From: Pelobium manganitolerans
Lineage (GTDB): Bacteria; Bacteroidota; Bacteroidia; Sphingobacteriales; Sphingobacteriaceae
Reading direction: 5' to 3'
Assembly: GCF_003609575.1 (NCBI RefSeq)
Contig: NZ_MBTA01000004.1
Coordinates: 115,715 to 179,714, forward strand
DNA: 64,000 nucleotides
Shown here one piece after another: positions 34,655 through 43,794 of the stretch. Under the pieces are notes generated by a model. It saw nothing but the letters and a program-made list of their open reading frames with translations, searched no databases and was not told where the DNA came from. A program made the translations under genes and the position numbers. Each line of letters opens with the position of its first letter. Positions within the stretch are counted from its first letter, which is position 1.

Positions 34655-35623
34655 TTAAAAATCTTCTTCCAAAGAAAATGCTTGGCTTCCGGCGTCGCCT
34701 ATTACGCCGCTTTTTTGATAGTCGCCAACGCGTTTTTCGAAGAAATTGGTTTTGCCTTGCAATGAAATCATCTCCATAAAATCAAACGGATTGCTGGCTT
34801 TATATATTGCCGGATAGCCTAATTCTATCACCCATCTATCAGCAACAAATTCGATGTATTGCTGCATTAAGCGGGCATTCATGCCAATCAAATCAACCGG
34901 AAGGGCGTCGGTAACAAATTCTTTTTCGATAGTTACCGCTTCTTGGATAATTTCATAAACCTCTTGTTGGCTTAATTTGTTAGCGAGCATACCATATAAA
35001 AGGCAGGCAAATTCGCAGTGCAAGCCCTCATCGCGTGAAATTAATTCGTTGCTAAAGGTTAGCCCCGGCATTAATCCGCGTTTTTTAAGCCAAAAAATAG
35101 AGCAGAAACTACCGCTAAAAAAGATGCCTTCTACTGCAGCAAACGCAACTAAACGTTGTGCAAAAGTTCCATTTTCTATCCAACGTAAAGCCCATTCGGC
35201 TTTGCGTGTTACGCACGGAACAGTTTCTATGGCGTGCAATAAATGGTTTTTTTCTTTCGGATTTTTGATGTAGGTATCAATCAGTAAAGCATAAGTTTCC
35301 GAGTGGATGTTCTCCATCATAATTTGGAAACCGTAAAAGCAGCGTGCTTCTGGCACCTGAACTTCGCTCATGAAGTTGATCGCTAAATTTTCATTGACGA
35401 TACCGTCGCTAGCGGCAAAAAACGCAAGCACGTGGCCAATAAAATGCCTTTCGCCATCCGTTAGGTTGTCCCAATCTTTTTGGTCGGCAGATAAGTCTAT
35501 CTCTTCGGCGGTCCAAAAACTGGCTTCGTGGCGTTTGTACATTTCCCAAATAGCGGGATAGTTGATGGGCAAAATAACAAAGCGGTCTTTGTTTTCTTTG
35601 AGCAATATTTCTTCCTGTTGCAT
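34655..35623 (-). CDS. nrdB: Class I ribonucleotide reductase, beta subunit
   Basis: 322 residues from the ATG at 35623 ([15 protein letters not shown]); the open frame upstream enters the riboswitch. Diiron ligands are visible in WTAEEIDLS (Asp/Glu), [25 protein letters not shown] (Glu, Glu, His) and [12 protein letters not shown] (Glu, His). The radical-bearing Tyr is probably in the stretch [13 protein letters not shown]. It stores the tyrosyl or metal radical for NrdA, 81 bp downstream. The enzyme itself does not use B12, yet its transcript starts with a cobalamin riboswitch. Confidence 0.96.
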   Translation of the reverse strand: MQQEEILLKENKDRFVILPINYPAIWEMYKRHEASFWTAEEIDLSADQKDWDNLTDGERHFIGHVLAFFAASDGIVNENLAINFMSEVQVPEARCFYGFQIMMENIHSETYALLIDTYIKNPKEKNHLLHAIETVPCVTRKAEWALRWIENGTFAQRLVAFAAVEGIFFSGSFCSIFWLKKRGLMPGLTFSNELISRDEGLHCEFACLLYGMLANKLSQQEVYEIIQEAVTIEKEFVTDALPVDLIGMNARLMQQYIEFVADRWVIELGYPAIYKASNPFDFMEMISLQGKTNFFEKRVGDYQKSGVIGDAGSQAFSLEEDF

Positions 35624-35741
35624 TTCTAAAGCTTTTAAATTAAACAAACAGGAGTTGACAAAAGATAGCATGGCCCTTGCACGGGCAACACCGGGTGCTT
35701 TTATCAAAACCTTTTACGTGAAAGTCTTGAAAAACTTATTT

Positions 35742-35888
35742 GGCAGGTCTCCTGGCTTTTCTGTTCACAAAACGCCTTCCCATTAAAAACAGTGGCTTTT
35801 TGTTTTGCAAATGTTTGACGTTGCCCCGGAAGCAACGAAACAGAATCACAGTTGCATCGTCAGCCCGTGGTTTTCACACGGTTCCCTT
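35742..35888 (-). promoter_or_regulatory. Cobalamin (B12) riboswitch upstream of nrdB-nrdA
   Basis: Read on the minus strand, it begins GGGAACCGTGTGAAAACC, continues through CACGGGCTGACGATGCAACTGTGA (the conserved B12-box region in two pieces), AGCCACTG, GGGAAGGCG, and ends with AGCCAGGAGACCTGCC. These are the hallmark blocks of cobalamin riboswitches in the right order and spacing. It lies about 120 bp before nrdB. It should reduce nrdBA expression when adenosylcobalamin is plentiful. Confidence 0.92.
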
Positions 35889-36029
35889 TTAATTTTGGCT
35901 ATTGATGCCAAAAACCTAAATAAGGATTGTTAAAGAACTGTGGTAAAGCTAAGCTTTTTGGTACGAGGGGCGGTTAAAAATTTTTAAACAGGAACTATGG
36001 TTTTCCACATCTTTTGGCAGAAAGTGGTT

Positions 36030-36383
36030 TTAGGGAGTTTCGTAAGTGATTTTGCAAGGCACAACACCTTTGCCGTATAAACCTAGTTCTTTTGCGGCGA
36101 TGCCAGAAACATCAATAATTAAACCTTTGCCAAAAGGGCCACGGTCATTTATTACAACGGTAACTTGTTTGCCATTGTTTAAGTTGGTGACCTTTACCTC
36201 TGTGCCAAAAGGCAAGGTTTTGTGCGCCGCGGTATATTCATTTGCCCGATAAACCGCACCACTGGTGGTTTTACGGCCCTCAAAGCGTTTATGATAATAG
36301 GTGGCTTTGCCTGTTTTAGAAATGCTATCTGCTGGAGCGCTTAACGTTAAAATGTTTAGCAATGCTACGGTAAGTAAACCCAT
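36030..36383 (-). CDS. RlpA-like septal ring lytic transglycosylase family protein
   Basis: 117 residues. A hydrophobic N-terminus (LLTVALLNILTLSAPADS) acts as signal peptide, then the double-psi beta-barrel of RlpA: GKATYYHKRFEGRKTTSGAVYRANEYTAAHKTLPFGTEVKVTNLNNGKQVTVVINDRGPF with its catalytic Asp, and IIDVSGIAAKELGL. It probably cleaves denuded peptidoglycan strands in the periplasm. There is no SPOR domain. Confidence 0.9.
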   Translation of the reverse strand: MGLLTVALLNILTLSAPADSISKTGKATYYHKRFEGRKTTSGAVYRANEYTAAHKTLPFGTEVKVTNLNNGKQVTVVINDRGPFGKGLIIDVSGIAAKELGLYGKGVVPCKITYETP

Positions 36384-36551
36384 GTGCCTAAGTTAGAAAA
36401 AATCAAAATTTCTGCAAAATTTCGCAGTTTTTACCAATCAAATTCAAATTAATGTTAACGGAAGTGTTGTTTATTTATTTTACGTTCAGTTACTTAACTA
36501 AAGTAAAAATACCTTAATTTAGACGCCAGAAAAAATTTACGCTCCTATTTC

Positions 36552-38579
36552 ATGAAAACACGCGTTCTTGGCTCCGGATTTCCCCGGGTAGCTGGCATCG
36601 GTTTATTGTTTGTATGGCTCTTTAGCGCTATTGAAAGCAAAGCTCAATCTGCCTTAGCTCAAAAACTTGAAGTGATTGACAGCCTTGTTTTAACCGGCGA
36701 AAGAAAATTGGCCTTAAAGGAACATCGCTCTATTGATGTTAAAAAACTGAAAGCGCCAGAACAGAAAGCGAAATATTATTTGCAAGCATCGTCTTTAGAA
36801 CAACTGGATTATGAACATGCTGCAGAGCTAGCCAAAGAAGCCGTAACAATTTTTGACAATACACGGTTTAGAAAGCAAAACCCCGATTTATATTTTAAAG
36901 CCTTAGTAATTAATGGAGAAGCTAATTATCACCGTAAAAACTATTTGGTGGCCTTAAACTATTTTGTTGAAGCAAAAAGTCTGTTAAAAGATGGTGATTG
37001 CAGGAATGGCGTTTTATTCGGAAAATTTGCCAACATTTATTTCGGACAGAAAAATTACGAGAACGCCGCGAAATATTACATCAAATCATACCATACCCAG
37101 TTGATATGTGACGGAACATCCGATATCAAACCCAGTTACTTTTTTAGGGGTATGGCGTTAAATAACGCAGGCTTCAGTTATTTTAAAAATGGCCAGCTGG
37201 ATAGTGCCACTTATTATTATAACAAATTTGAAGAAGACATTAATGACCAGCTCCAAAAAAAGAAAATAACCCAAGGTTACGCCAATATTTTACGCACCAT
37301 ATTATATGATAATAAAGGCGGCCTGGCGCTGGCACATGAGGATGCGGGCTTGGCCGCATCTTATCTTGAAAAAGCTATAAACATGCCCGTGCAGGGGGAT
37401 GACTTTTTAAAAGTACCGCCTTTTTTAAAGCTGGCAAAGCTTTATACCCAAAGCGGGCAGATAAAGGATGCCGAGCATGCTTTAAAAAGCAGTATGGCCA
37501 TCATTAGCCGGTTTAAAGAACAAAGCCAACAATATTATCCGTTATGGGTAAAACGCAAAGCAGAATTATTTAAGAAGACAAAGCAGGCCGATAGCACACT
37601 GGCTTATCAAGAGAAATACATTGTGCTGCATGATTCTGTAGATGCTGCCGAACATGAATTATATTCCATAGACGTAGCAAAAGAGCTGGAAATGATTCAT
37701 CAGCGTTTTGAGCTTAACCAGCTTAGGCAAGATGATAAAGTGCGACGGATGTACGTGGCAGGTTTAATTGAGTTTGTGCTTTTTATAGCCATTATTTTTG
37801 TATTGGTTTATCTGCATTTGCGAAAAACAAGAAAACTGCATCAAGAGGCTGTACAGCAAAATGAAACTATTAAAACCACCATTGCTGATTTAGAACGTGC
37901 CAATAAAAACTACATCCGCATTATGCGTGTAATGGCACACGATTTACGGAATCCGCTGTCTGGGATGACGGGTATAGCTTCGGCCTTGTTATATGAGGAA
38001 GAGCTGGATGAAGAAAGTAAAAAGCTACTGAAGCTAATTGAAACTACCGGACTACATTCTATTGAAATGATTAACGAGCTTTTAAAAACTGGGCTGGGCG
38101 ATGAGGAAGCGCCGGTAGAGACGCAAGAGGTTGATTTGGTGGCATTAGTTTACGATTCTATGGAGCTGTTGCAGTTTAAAGCGAAAGAGAAACAGCAAAA
38201 CATAGTTTTTGATAACAAAACTTTAGACCCAATTTTTGCGCAGGTTAATTACGAGAAAATATGGCGCGTGGTAAACAATTTGATTGTTAACGCCATAAAA
38301 TTTAGCTATGCTAACAACGATATACACGTTGGCGTTACAGCATACAACGTCAGTACAGTTGTTTATGTGAAAGATAAAGGCATGGGCGTGCCAGAACAAG
38401 ATAAAGACAGCATTTTTGATATGTTTACCAATGCTAAAAGAACAGGCACAAATGGCGAGCAAGCTTTTGGTTTGGGCTTATCCATCTCCAAAAAAGTGAT
38501 GGAAAAACATCAAGGAAAAATTTGGTTCGAGAATAATATTGAGGGCGGTTCCACTTTCTTTTTAGAGTTTCCGAAATAA
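36552..38579 (+). CDS. TPR-containing sensor histidine kinase (HisKA type)
   Basis: 675 residues. A signal peptide (LLFVWLFSAIESKAQ) and a periplasmic TPR region (about 40-390) are followed by one membrane helix (VAGLIEFVLFIAIIFVLVYLH), a coiled linker and a HisKA domain with phospho-acceptor in RVMAHDLRNPLSGMTGIA. A HATPase domain has NNLIVNAIKFSY, DKGMGVPEQDKDSIFDMF and FGLGLSISKKVMEKHQG. It is an orphan: no response regulator is adjacent. It differs from the kinase at the left edge, which has a HisKA_3 domain. Confidence 0.92.
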   Translation: MKTRVLGSGFPRVAGIGLLFVWLFSAIESKAQSALAQKLEVIDSLVLTGERKLALKEHRSIDVKKLKAPEQKAKYYLQASSLEQLDYEHAAELAKEAVTIFDNTRFRKQNPDLYFKALVINGEANYHRKNYLVALNYFVEAKSLLKDGDCRNGVLFGKFANIYFGQKNYENAAKYYIKSYHTQLICDGTSDIKPSYFFRGMALNNAGFSYFKNGQLDSATYYYNKFEEDINDQLQKKKITQGYANILRTILYDNKGGLALAHEDAGLAASYLEKAINMPVQGDDFLKVPPFLKLAKLYTQSGQIKDAEHALKSSMAIISRFKEQSQQYYPLWVKRKAELFKKTKQADSTLAYQEKYIVLHDSVDAAEHELYSIDVAKELEMIHQRFELNQLRQDDKVRRMYVAGLIEFVLFIAIIFVLVYLHLRKTRKLHQEAVQQNETIKTTIADLERANKNYIRIMRVMAHDLRNPLSGMTGIASALLYEEELDEESKKLLKLIETTGLHSIEMINELLKTGLGDEEAPVETQEVDLVALVYDSMELLQFKAKEKQQNIVFDNKTLDPIFAQVNYEKIWRVVNNLIVNAIKFSYANNDIHVGVTAYNVSTVVYVKDKGMGVPEQDKDSIFDMFTNAKRTGTNGEQAFGLGLSISKKVMEKHQGKIWFENNIEGGSTFFLEFPK

Positions 38580-38593
38580 GTCCCGTAATTATA

Positions 38594-39283
38594 TTACATA
38601 GGGCTAACCGTGCCTTGGCCTAGTTTGCTGGTTTTAATTTCTGGGTTGCCATTGTATTTTACAGCACCCGGGCCAAGCATCTTAGCATCAATGCTCTCGC
38701 TAACTTGCACATAAGCGGTTCCGTTTCCGGCTATTTTTATTTTGCTATTTTCTGCATCAAGCTGCTCGGCGTTGATATCGCCAGAGCCTGCCATTACCAA
38801 ATTCAATAAACCTGTTTTTCCAGAGAGTACAATATTTCCAGATCCGCTAAGGCTTGCATCTGTAGCTTGGCTTTCTACCGCTGCCACCACCTTGCCCGAT
38901 CCGCTTAGCTGAATATTTGCTTTCGGTGAATTTAACGCGCCGTTTAAAGTAATGCTGCCCGAGCCAGATTGCATCAGCGCATCTAAGCTTTTAGCCATGA
39001 TATGAATTTTTACATCACCTAAAGCCACATTCCAATTATTAATGTCGCGTTTGGTACGGATTTTTAAGACCCCATTTTGCACCACGGTTTCTATCCGCTC
39101 CACATCTTCTGCAGCGCCCTCAATTTTTAAACCTTCCTGCTCGCCCATACTAATAGAAACAATGCTGGCGCCTGCATTTGCTACGGTATGAAAGTTTTTG
39201 ATAGGTCGGGTTTCCTGCGCTTTCGTAGCTAAAACAAAAAAAGTGAATAGTGAAGTAAAAAGTAAGGTGCTATATAGTTTCAT
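38594..39283 (-). CDS. Head-GIN (DUF2807) secreted auto-transporter-like adhesin
   Basis: 229 residues from the ATG at 39283 (MKLYSTLLFTSLFTFFVLATKAQ, signal peptide). The mature part is a right-handed beta-helix of the DUF2807 type: repeated strands such as MQSGSGSITLNGALNS, IQLSGSGKVVAAV, ASLSGSGNIVLSGKTG and NLVMAGSGDINAEQL with the SGSG turns. Family function is not established. It follows the TPR kinase gene convergently with 14 bp between. Confidence 0.88.
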   Translation of the reverse strand: MKLYSTLLFTSLFTFFVLATKAQETRPIKNFHTVANAGASIVSISMGEQEGLKIEGAAEDVERIETVVQNGVLKIRTKRDINNWNVALGDVKIHIMAKSLDALMQSGSGSITLNGALNSPKANIQLSGSGKVVAAVESQATDASLSGSGNIVLSGKTGLLNLVMAGSGDINAEQLDAENSKIKIAGNGTAYVQVSESIDAKMLGPGAVKYNGNPEIKTSKLGQGTVSPM

Positions 39284-39330
39284 GTTTGCTATTTTGTTAA
39301 AGACGTAAAAAAACGAAATAAGTTGCACGG

Positions 39331-40968
39331 CTACGGATCTCTTTTAAAATTTATGTAAAAATTGGGTTCTATTTTTAATTGCGAAGCATTGTTATAATCG
39401 GCTAAAACGGTCCATGTGGTTTTAGGGAACAGCCATTTGCCGTCTGAAGTTTTGATCGGCATTTCAAAGTTGCTAACATCAGAAAGCCATCTGCACCATA
39501 CTTTACCGCCTTCATTTTTCGTCTCAAGCGTTGGGATATTTGTGTAATTTAAATATTGTTCAAAAGCAGGAACCAAATTTAATCCGGTTTCCTTTGTTAG
39601 GTAAGCAATTATTTCTGTGCCGGTGCAGGTTTTTTTGCCAAACGTGGTGTTAAGGCCGCGCAAAATATTGCGCCACTTTTCATCGTTATTTACCAACTGC
39701 CTAATGGTGTGCAGCAAGTTAGCGCCTTTAAAGTACATATCGCCAGAACCCGGGCTGTTTACGCCATACGTGCCAATAATAGGTTTATCGTTTTGCACTA
39801 AATTCCTTTGCCCGATAACATAAGCGGCTCCGGCCTCTTCGCCATACCAATATTCGGTAAACAAACTTTCGGCATAAGTGGTAAAGCTTTCGTGCAGCCA
39901 CATATCGGCTATATCTTTTGCGGTAATGTTGTTGCCAAACCACTCGTGGGCAGATTCGTGCACGATAATAAAATCCCACTTTAATCCCCAGCCGGTGCCA
40001 GACAAATCGCGACCGAGATAACCGTTTTTAAATTCGTTTCCGTAGGCTACAGCGCTTTGGTGTTCCATCCCTAAAAATGGCGTTTGAACAATTTTGTAGC
40101 CATCTTTATAAAAAGGGTAGGGGCCAAACCAATATTCAAAGGCCTCCAACATTTGCTTTACTTGCTTAAACTGGTTTTTTGCTTTTTCTACATCTTGCGG
40201 CAGCACATAATAGTTTAAAGCCAGTTTGCCGTTTAGGCCGTTGTAACTGTCGCTAATTTGAGTGTAAGGGGCAATGTTGGCGCTTATGGCATAGTTATTA
40301 ATGGGATTTTCAACTTTCCAATCAAAGCGGGTGTAGCCGTTGTTTAGCTCCTTTTTCGCCACCAAACGACCGTTAGAAACCGCCGTCAATCCCTTCTGTA
40401 CATTTATACTAATCAGGGCGCTGTCCGCTTCATCCGCCTGTTGGTCCTTATTTGGCCACCAGGCACTTGCACCTAAACCTTGGCAAGCGGTTGCAAGCCA
40501 ATAGCTGTTATCCGCAGTTTTTGAAAAAACCATTCCACCGTCCCAAGGAGCATTTTTTGCTTCATGCGGTTTCCCACTGTAATACACCCTAAAACTATCT
40601 TGTGCGCCTGCTTTAATTTCGCGGTCGAATGTTAAAAAAACAGCATCGTATAAACGTTCTACAGGAAGTTGCAGGCCATGGTATTCCACTTTTTGGATGT
40701 TTAAATTGGCGAATAAATCAAACTGCAATCTTTTAAAATCTCTAGTGGCTGTAAATTTGAAAAGATTGCTTCCGCTAATGTTTTTCTGTGCCAGGTCAAA
40801 AGCTACGTTTAAGTGGTAGAAGTTAATATCGTAGCACGTTCTCAGTGGCGAGTGGATATCGCCGCGCAGACTGTCCGCTTTTGAAAAAGATGACACAAGC
40901 TTTTGCGCATTTGTAGCCACTGCAAGCAACATCGTAATAAAAGTAAAAACTGCGCGTAAAGCTTTCAT
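39331..40968 (-). CDS. M1-family zinc metallopeptidase
   Basis: 545 residues with a signal peptide (VFTFITMLLAVATNAQ). An N-terminal beta-domain is followed by the catalytic domain with GMEHQSAVAYG (GxMEN-type exopeptidase loop) and the zinc motif HESAHEWFG plus the third ligand in WLHESFTTYAESLF. It is probably a secreted aminopeptidase. The C-terminal HEAT-like domain of long M1 enzymes is absent, as in many Bacteroidota forms. Confidence 0.95.
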   Translation of the reverse strand: MKALRAVFTFITMLLAVATNAQKLVSSFSKADSLRGDIHSPLRTCYDINFYHLNVAFDLAQKNISGSNLFKFTATRDFKRLQFDLFANLNIQKVEYHGLQLPVERLYDAVFLTFDREIKAGAQDSFRVYYSGKPHEAKNAPWDGGMVFSKTADNSYWLATACQGLGASAWWPNKDQQADEADSALISINVQKGLTAVSNGRLVAKKELNNGYTRFDWKVENPINNYAISANIAPYTQISDSYNGLNGKLALNYYVLPQDVEKAKNQFKQVKQMLEAFEYWFGPYPFYKDGYKIVQTPFLGMEHQSAVAYGNEFKNGYLGRDLSGTGWGLKWDFIIVHESAHEWFGNNITAKDIADMWLHESFTTYAESLFTEYWYGEEAGAAYVIGQRNLVQNDKPIIGTYGVNSPGSGDMYFKGANLLHTIRQLVNNDEKWRNILRGLNTTFGKKTCTGTEIIAYLTKETGLNLVPAFEQYLNYTNIPTLETKNEGGKVWCRWLSDVSNFEMPIKTSDGKWLFPKTTWTVLADYNNASQLKIEPNFYINFKRDP

Positions 40969-41065
40969 AAAATGGTTACAAGCTTGTAAATATCTAAATT
41001 AAGCTTTGCTTTGCGCGATTTTAGCTTCCTTTTTTTGATTTTGCATTTTTTAAAAATAGTTTTGG

Positions 41066-41860
41066 ATGATGGAACAAGCGCCAAATTTGCGCCACGTTAA
41101 GGTGATGCGCTACGTTACGCCCCTGCGCGAGGGAGGTTCGATGCCGGCGATAGCCGAAGCTGACGACGATTTTTTGTACGTGCTTAAATTTAGAGGAGCA
41201 GGGCAAGGCACCAATGCGTTGATAGCCGAACTTATTGGGGGCGAGCTGGCGCGGAAGCTAGGTTTAAAAGTGCCAGAGCTGGTTTTTGCCGAGCTTGACG
41301 AAGCGTTTGGACGGACGGAAGCGGATGAAGAAATACAAGATCTGCTAAAATTTAGCGAAGGACTTAATTTAGCGTTGCACTATCTGTCTGGCGCCATTAC
41401 TTTTGATCCGGCTGTGGATGCCATCAGCAGTGCCGAGGCCTCGGCCATTGTTTGGCTTGATGCTTTGTTGATGAATATGGACCGCACCGCAAAAAACACC
41501 AATATGTTAAAGTGGCATAAAGAGCTTTGGCTGATAGACCATGGCGCTTCTTTATACTTTCACCACAATTGGGCAAGCTGGAAAGACCAAGCGCTATCAC
41601 CATTTACCTTAATCAAAGACCATGTTTTGCTTAAATATGCCGGTGAAGTGCGCGAGTTTGACCATAAAGCCAAACAATTATTGAATGTTGAATTTTTGAA
41701 GAGTTTGGTGGCGCTTATCCCAGACTCATGGCTTGGCGATGCTTTTTTTGAAAGTAAAAATGCTTTTCGCGATGCTTATTTTGAGTTTTTAGTTACACGG
41801 ATGAACAATTCGGACAAGTTTATTAAAACGATAGAAGATGCAAGAGCAAAACTTGTTTGA
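41066..41860 (+). CDS. HipA-like kinase-domain protein
   Basis: 264 residues. The core shows a HipA-type kinase fold: LKFRGAGQGTNALIAELIGGELARKLGL (P-loop side), DALLMNMDRTAKNTNML with the catalytic Asp and Asn, and LWLIDHGASLYF in place of the DFG-type segment. The HipA N-terminal domain and a HipB partner are missing. It overlaps the following DUF3037 gene by 23 bp, a fixed pairing that suggests the two proteins act together. The substrate is unknown. Confidence 0.85.
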   Translation: MMEQAPNLRHVKVMRYVTPLREGGSMPAIAEADDDFLYVLKFRGAGQGTNALIAELIGGELARKLGLKVPELVFAELDEAFGRTEADEEIQDLLKFSEGLNLALHYLSGAITFDPAVDAISSAEASAIVWLDALLMNMDRTAKNTNMLKWHKELWLIDHGASLYFHHNWASWKDQALSPFTLIKDHVLLKYAGEVREFDHKAKQLLNVEFLKSLVALIPDSWLGDAFFESKNAFRDAYFEFLVTRMNNSDKFIKTIEDARAKLV

Positions 41861-42221
41861 GTATGCCGTGATACGCGTGGTGCCACGCGTAGAGCGCGAG
41901 GAGTTTTTTAACGTTGGCGTGGTGCTGTTTTGCCAAAAGAAACGCTTTTTGGATGCGCTATTTTATTTAGATGAGCATAAATTGAGAGCTTTTTGTAAAG
42001 AAATAGATCCGGAAGTTTTACAGGAGCATTTAAGTGCTTTTAAGGAGATTTGTTGTGGTACGCCTTCAAAATCGCCGATTGCAAGTTTAGATGCGGCATC
42101 GCGTTTCCGTTGGCTTACGGCAACGCGCAGTACGGTTTTGCAAAGCTCAAAGGTGCATCCGGGTTTTTGTGAAAATCCTCAACAAAAACTGCAACAGCTG
42201 TTTGAGCAAATGGTGAAATAA
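41838..42221 (+). CDS. DUF3037 protein
   Basis: 127 residues. It begins FEYAVIRVVPRVEREEFFNVGVVLFCQKKRFLDALF, the typical DUF3037 opening, and ends with SRFRWLTATRSTVLQSSKVHPGF. The function is unknown. Its start lies inside the upstream HipA-like gene, so expression is probably coupled by translation. Confidence 0.88.
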   Translation: MQEQNLFEYAVIRVVPRVEREEFFNVGVVLFCQKKRFLDALFYLDEHKLRAFCKEIDPEVLQEHLSAFKEICCGTPSKSPIASLDAASRFRWLTATRSTVLQSSKVHPGFCENPQQKLQQLFEQMVK

Positions 42222-42290
42222 GGCGGTAATTGGCTTTGGTCTGGTTTTTGGACTTTTCGGTTCTTTTTAAATCAAAAACTATCGAAAGAC

Positions 42291-42854
42291 ATGAAAAAGT
42301 TAATTTTAATGACCGCAATTGGTTTGGGAGCGCTATCCTTTCAGGCCTGCACCAACCAGCAAGCAAACAGTGATGCTAAAGACAGTTTAGACTCGCTAAA
42401 CGAGCAGCCGATGGTAGAAACCACCGACGACGGTTCGGAGTTTTTAACCGAGGCAGCCAGCGGCGGTATGATGGAAGTAGAACTAGGAAAGCTTGCGCAA
42501 GAAAAATCGGCAAACCAACAAGTTAAAGACTTTGGCAATATGATGGTGACCGAGCATAGTAAAGCAAATGACGAGCTGAAACAATTGGCTATGAGCAAAA
42601 ACGTATCCTTGCCAGATGCACCGCTGCCCAAACATCAGGATGAAATTGATAAGCTAAAAGAAAAAAGCGGTGTCGATTTTGACAAAGCTTACATTGATTT
42701 AATGGTGAGCGACCATAAAAACGATATCGATGATTTTCAGGACATTGTTGATAATGGCAAAGATCAAGGAATTACCACCTTTGCTACTAAAACTTTACCT
42801 GTGCTAAAAAAACACCTGGAGGCAGCGCAGTCTATAAAAGACCAGCTGAAATAA
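42291..42854 (+). CDS. DUF4142 lipoprotein, ferritin-like helical bundle
   Basis: 187 residues. The lipoprotein signal (AIGLGALSFQAC) is followed by an acidic linker and the DUF4142 domain: FLTEAASGGMMEVELGKLAQEKSANQQVKDFGNMMVTEHSKANDELK and VDFDKAYIDLMVSDHKNDIDDFQ. The spaced His/Glu residues resemble ferritin-like bundles, but metal binding is not shown. It is probably in the periplasm or outer membrane. A terminator follows. Confidence 0.88.
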   Translation: MKKLILMTAIGLGALSFQACTNQQANSDAKDSLDSLNEQPMVETTDDGSEFLTEAASGGMMEVELGKLAQEKSANQQVKDFGNMMVTEHSKANDELKQLAMSKNVSLPDAPLPKHQDEIDKLKEKSGVDFDKAYIDLMVSDHKNDIDDFQDIVDNGKDQGITTFATKTLPVLKKHLEAAQSIKDQLK

Positions 42855-42873
42855 TTTTTTGAGCTAATTGATG

Positions 42874-42905
42874 AAAGGCGGCGGTTTAAAATTGTCGCCT
42901 TTTTT
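42874..42905 (+). terminator. Terminator after the DUF4142 gene
   Basis: AAAGGCG (42874-42880) pairs with CGCCTTT (42896-42902), followed by a T-run. Confidence 0.8.
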
Positions 42906-42960
42906 ATTTAAAAATTGCAAAGAAAAAACCAAAGAACACGGCAAAATAAAGTTAATGCCT

Positions 42961-42968
42961 TAACTTTG
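42961..42968 (+). promoter_or_regulatory. -7 element of cysE, implying a leaderless mRNA
   Basis: TAACTTTG matches TAnnTTTG and ends only 7 bp before the cysE ATG at 42976. A start site at the usual distance would fall on or next to the start codon. I see no matching -33 element. Confidence 0.5.
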
Positions 42969-42975
42969 GTTTCTG

Positions 42976-43794
42976 ATGAATATACATTTCTTACAATCCC
43001 TTTATCAAAGGCAACAGCGCGCACAAGCCATTCCTGCAAACGAAGAAATTGCAAACTGGGCCTTGTCAATCATCGGCTTACTTTTCCCCGAGCTTTCTGA
43101 TAAAATACACAATTCGGTAAAAGAGATTGAAGAAGAGTTTGATAAGTTAGAGCTGGAGCTAAACCATCTTTTAGATGCTACTCAAGCCTGCAAAGACTGC
43201 CATAATGAAGCTATTGCAAAGCAGTTTATAGACAGCTTGCCGCATATTTATGCCACCTTAAAAACAGATATCAGCGCTTTAAACAGCGGTGACCCTGCGG
43301 CCAGTGATGAGTTTGAAGTGATTAGAACTTATCCGGGATTTTGGGCCATTGCATTTTACCGCATTGCAAACAGCCTTTTGCTTTTGAAAACGCCATTAAT
43401 TCCGAGGATATTAACAGAATACGCGCACTCTAAAACCGGGATAGACATACACCCCGGTGCCAAAATTGGCGAATATTTGTGCATAGACCACGGTACGGGC
43501 ATTGTAATTGGCGAAACAACCATCATTGGGAAACATGTAAAACTTTACCAGGGCGTAACCTTGGGCGCTTTAAGTGTAAGTAAAACGCTTGCCGGCGTAA
43601 AAAGACATCCAACAGTAGAGGATAATGTAGTAATTTACAGCGGCGCAACTATTTTAGGCGGCGAAACCGTAATTGGTGCAAACAGCATCATTGGCGGTAA
43701 CGTGTGGCTTACTAAAAGCGTGCCCGCTAACTCTACCGTTTACCACACCCCCTCAATTAAAGTAATAGAAAATTCGAACCCGCACATATCATGA
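42976..43794 (+). CDS. cysE: Serine O-acetyltransferase
   Basis: 272 residues. An N-terminal helical domain (1-140) is followed by the left-handed beta-helix of hexapeptide transferases: YAHSKTGIDIHPGAKIGEYLCIDHGTGIVIGETTIIGKHVKLYQGVTLGALSV with the catalytic Asp-His pair, and RHPTVEDNVVIYSGATILGG. It makes O-acetylserine, the cysteine precursor. Its stop overlaps the cysM start (ATGA), so the two genes form a tight operon. Confidence 0.96.
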   Translation: MNIHFLQSLYQRQQRAQAIPANEEIANWALSIIGLLFPELSDKIHNSVKEIEEEFDKLELELNHLLDATQACKDCHNEAIAKQFIDSLPHIYATLKTDISALNSGDPAASDEFEVIRTYPGFWAIAFYRIANSLLLLKTPLIPRILTEYAHSKTGIDIHPGAKIGEYLCIDHGTGIVIGETTIIGKHVKLYQGVTLGALSVSKTLAGVKRHPTVEDNVVIYSGATILGGETVIGANSIIGGNVWLTKSVPANSTVYHTPSIKVIENSNPHIS

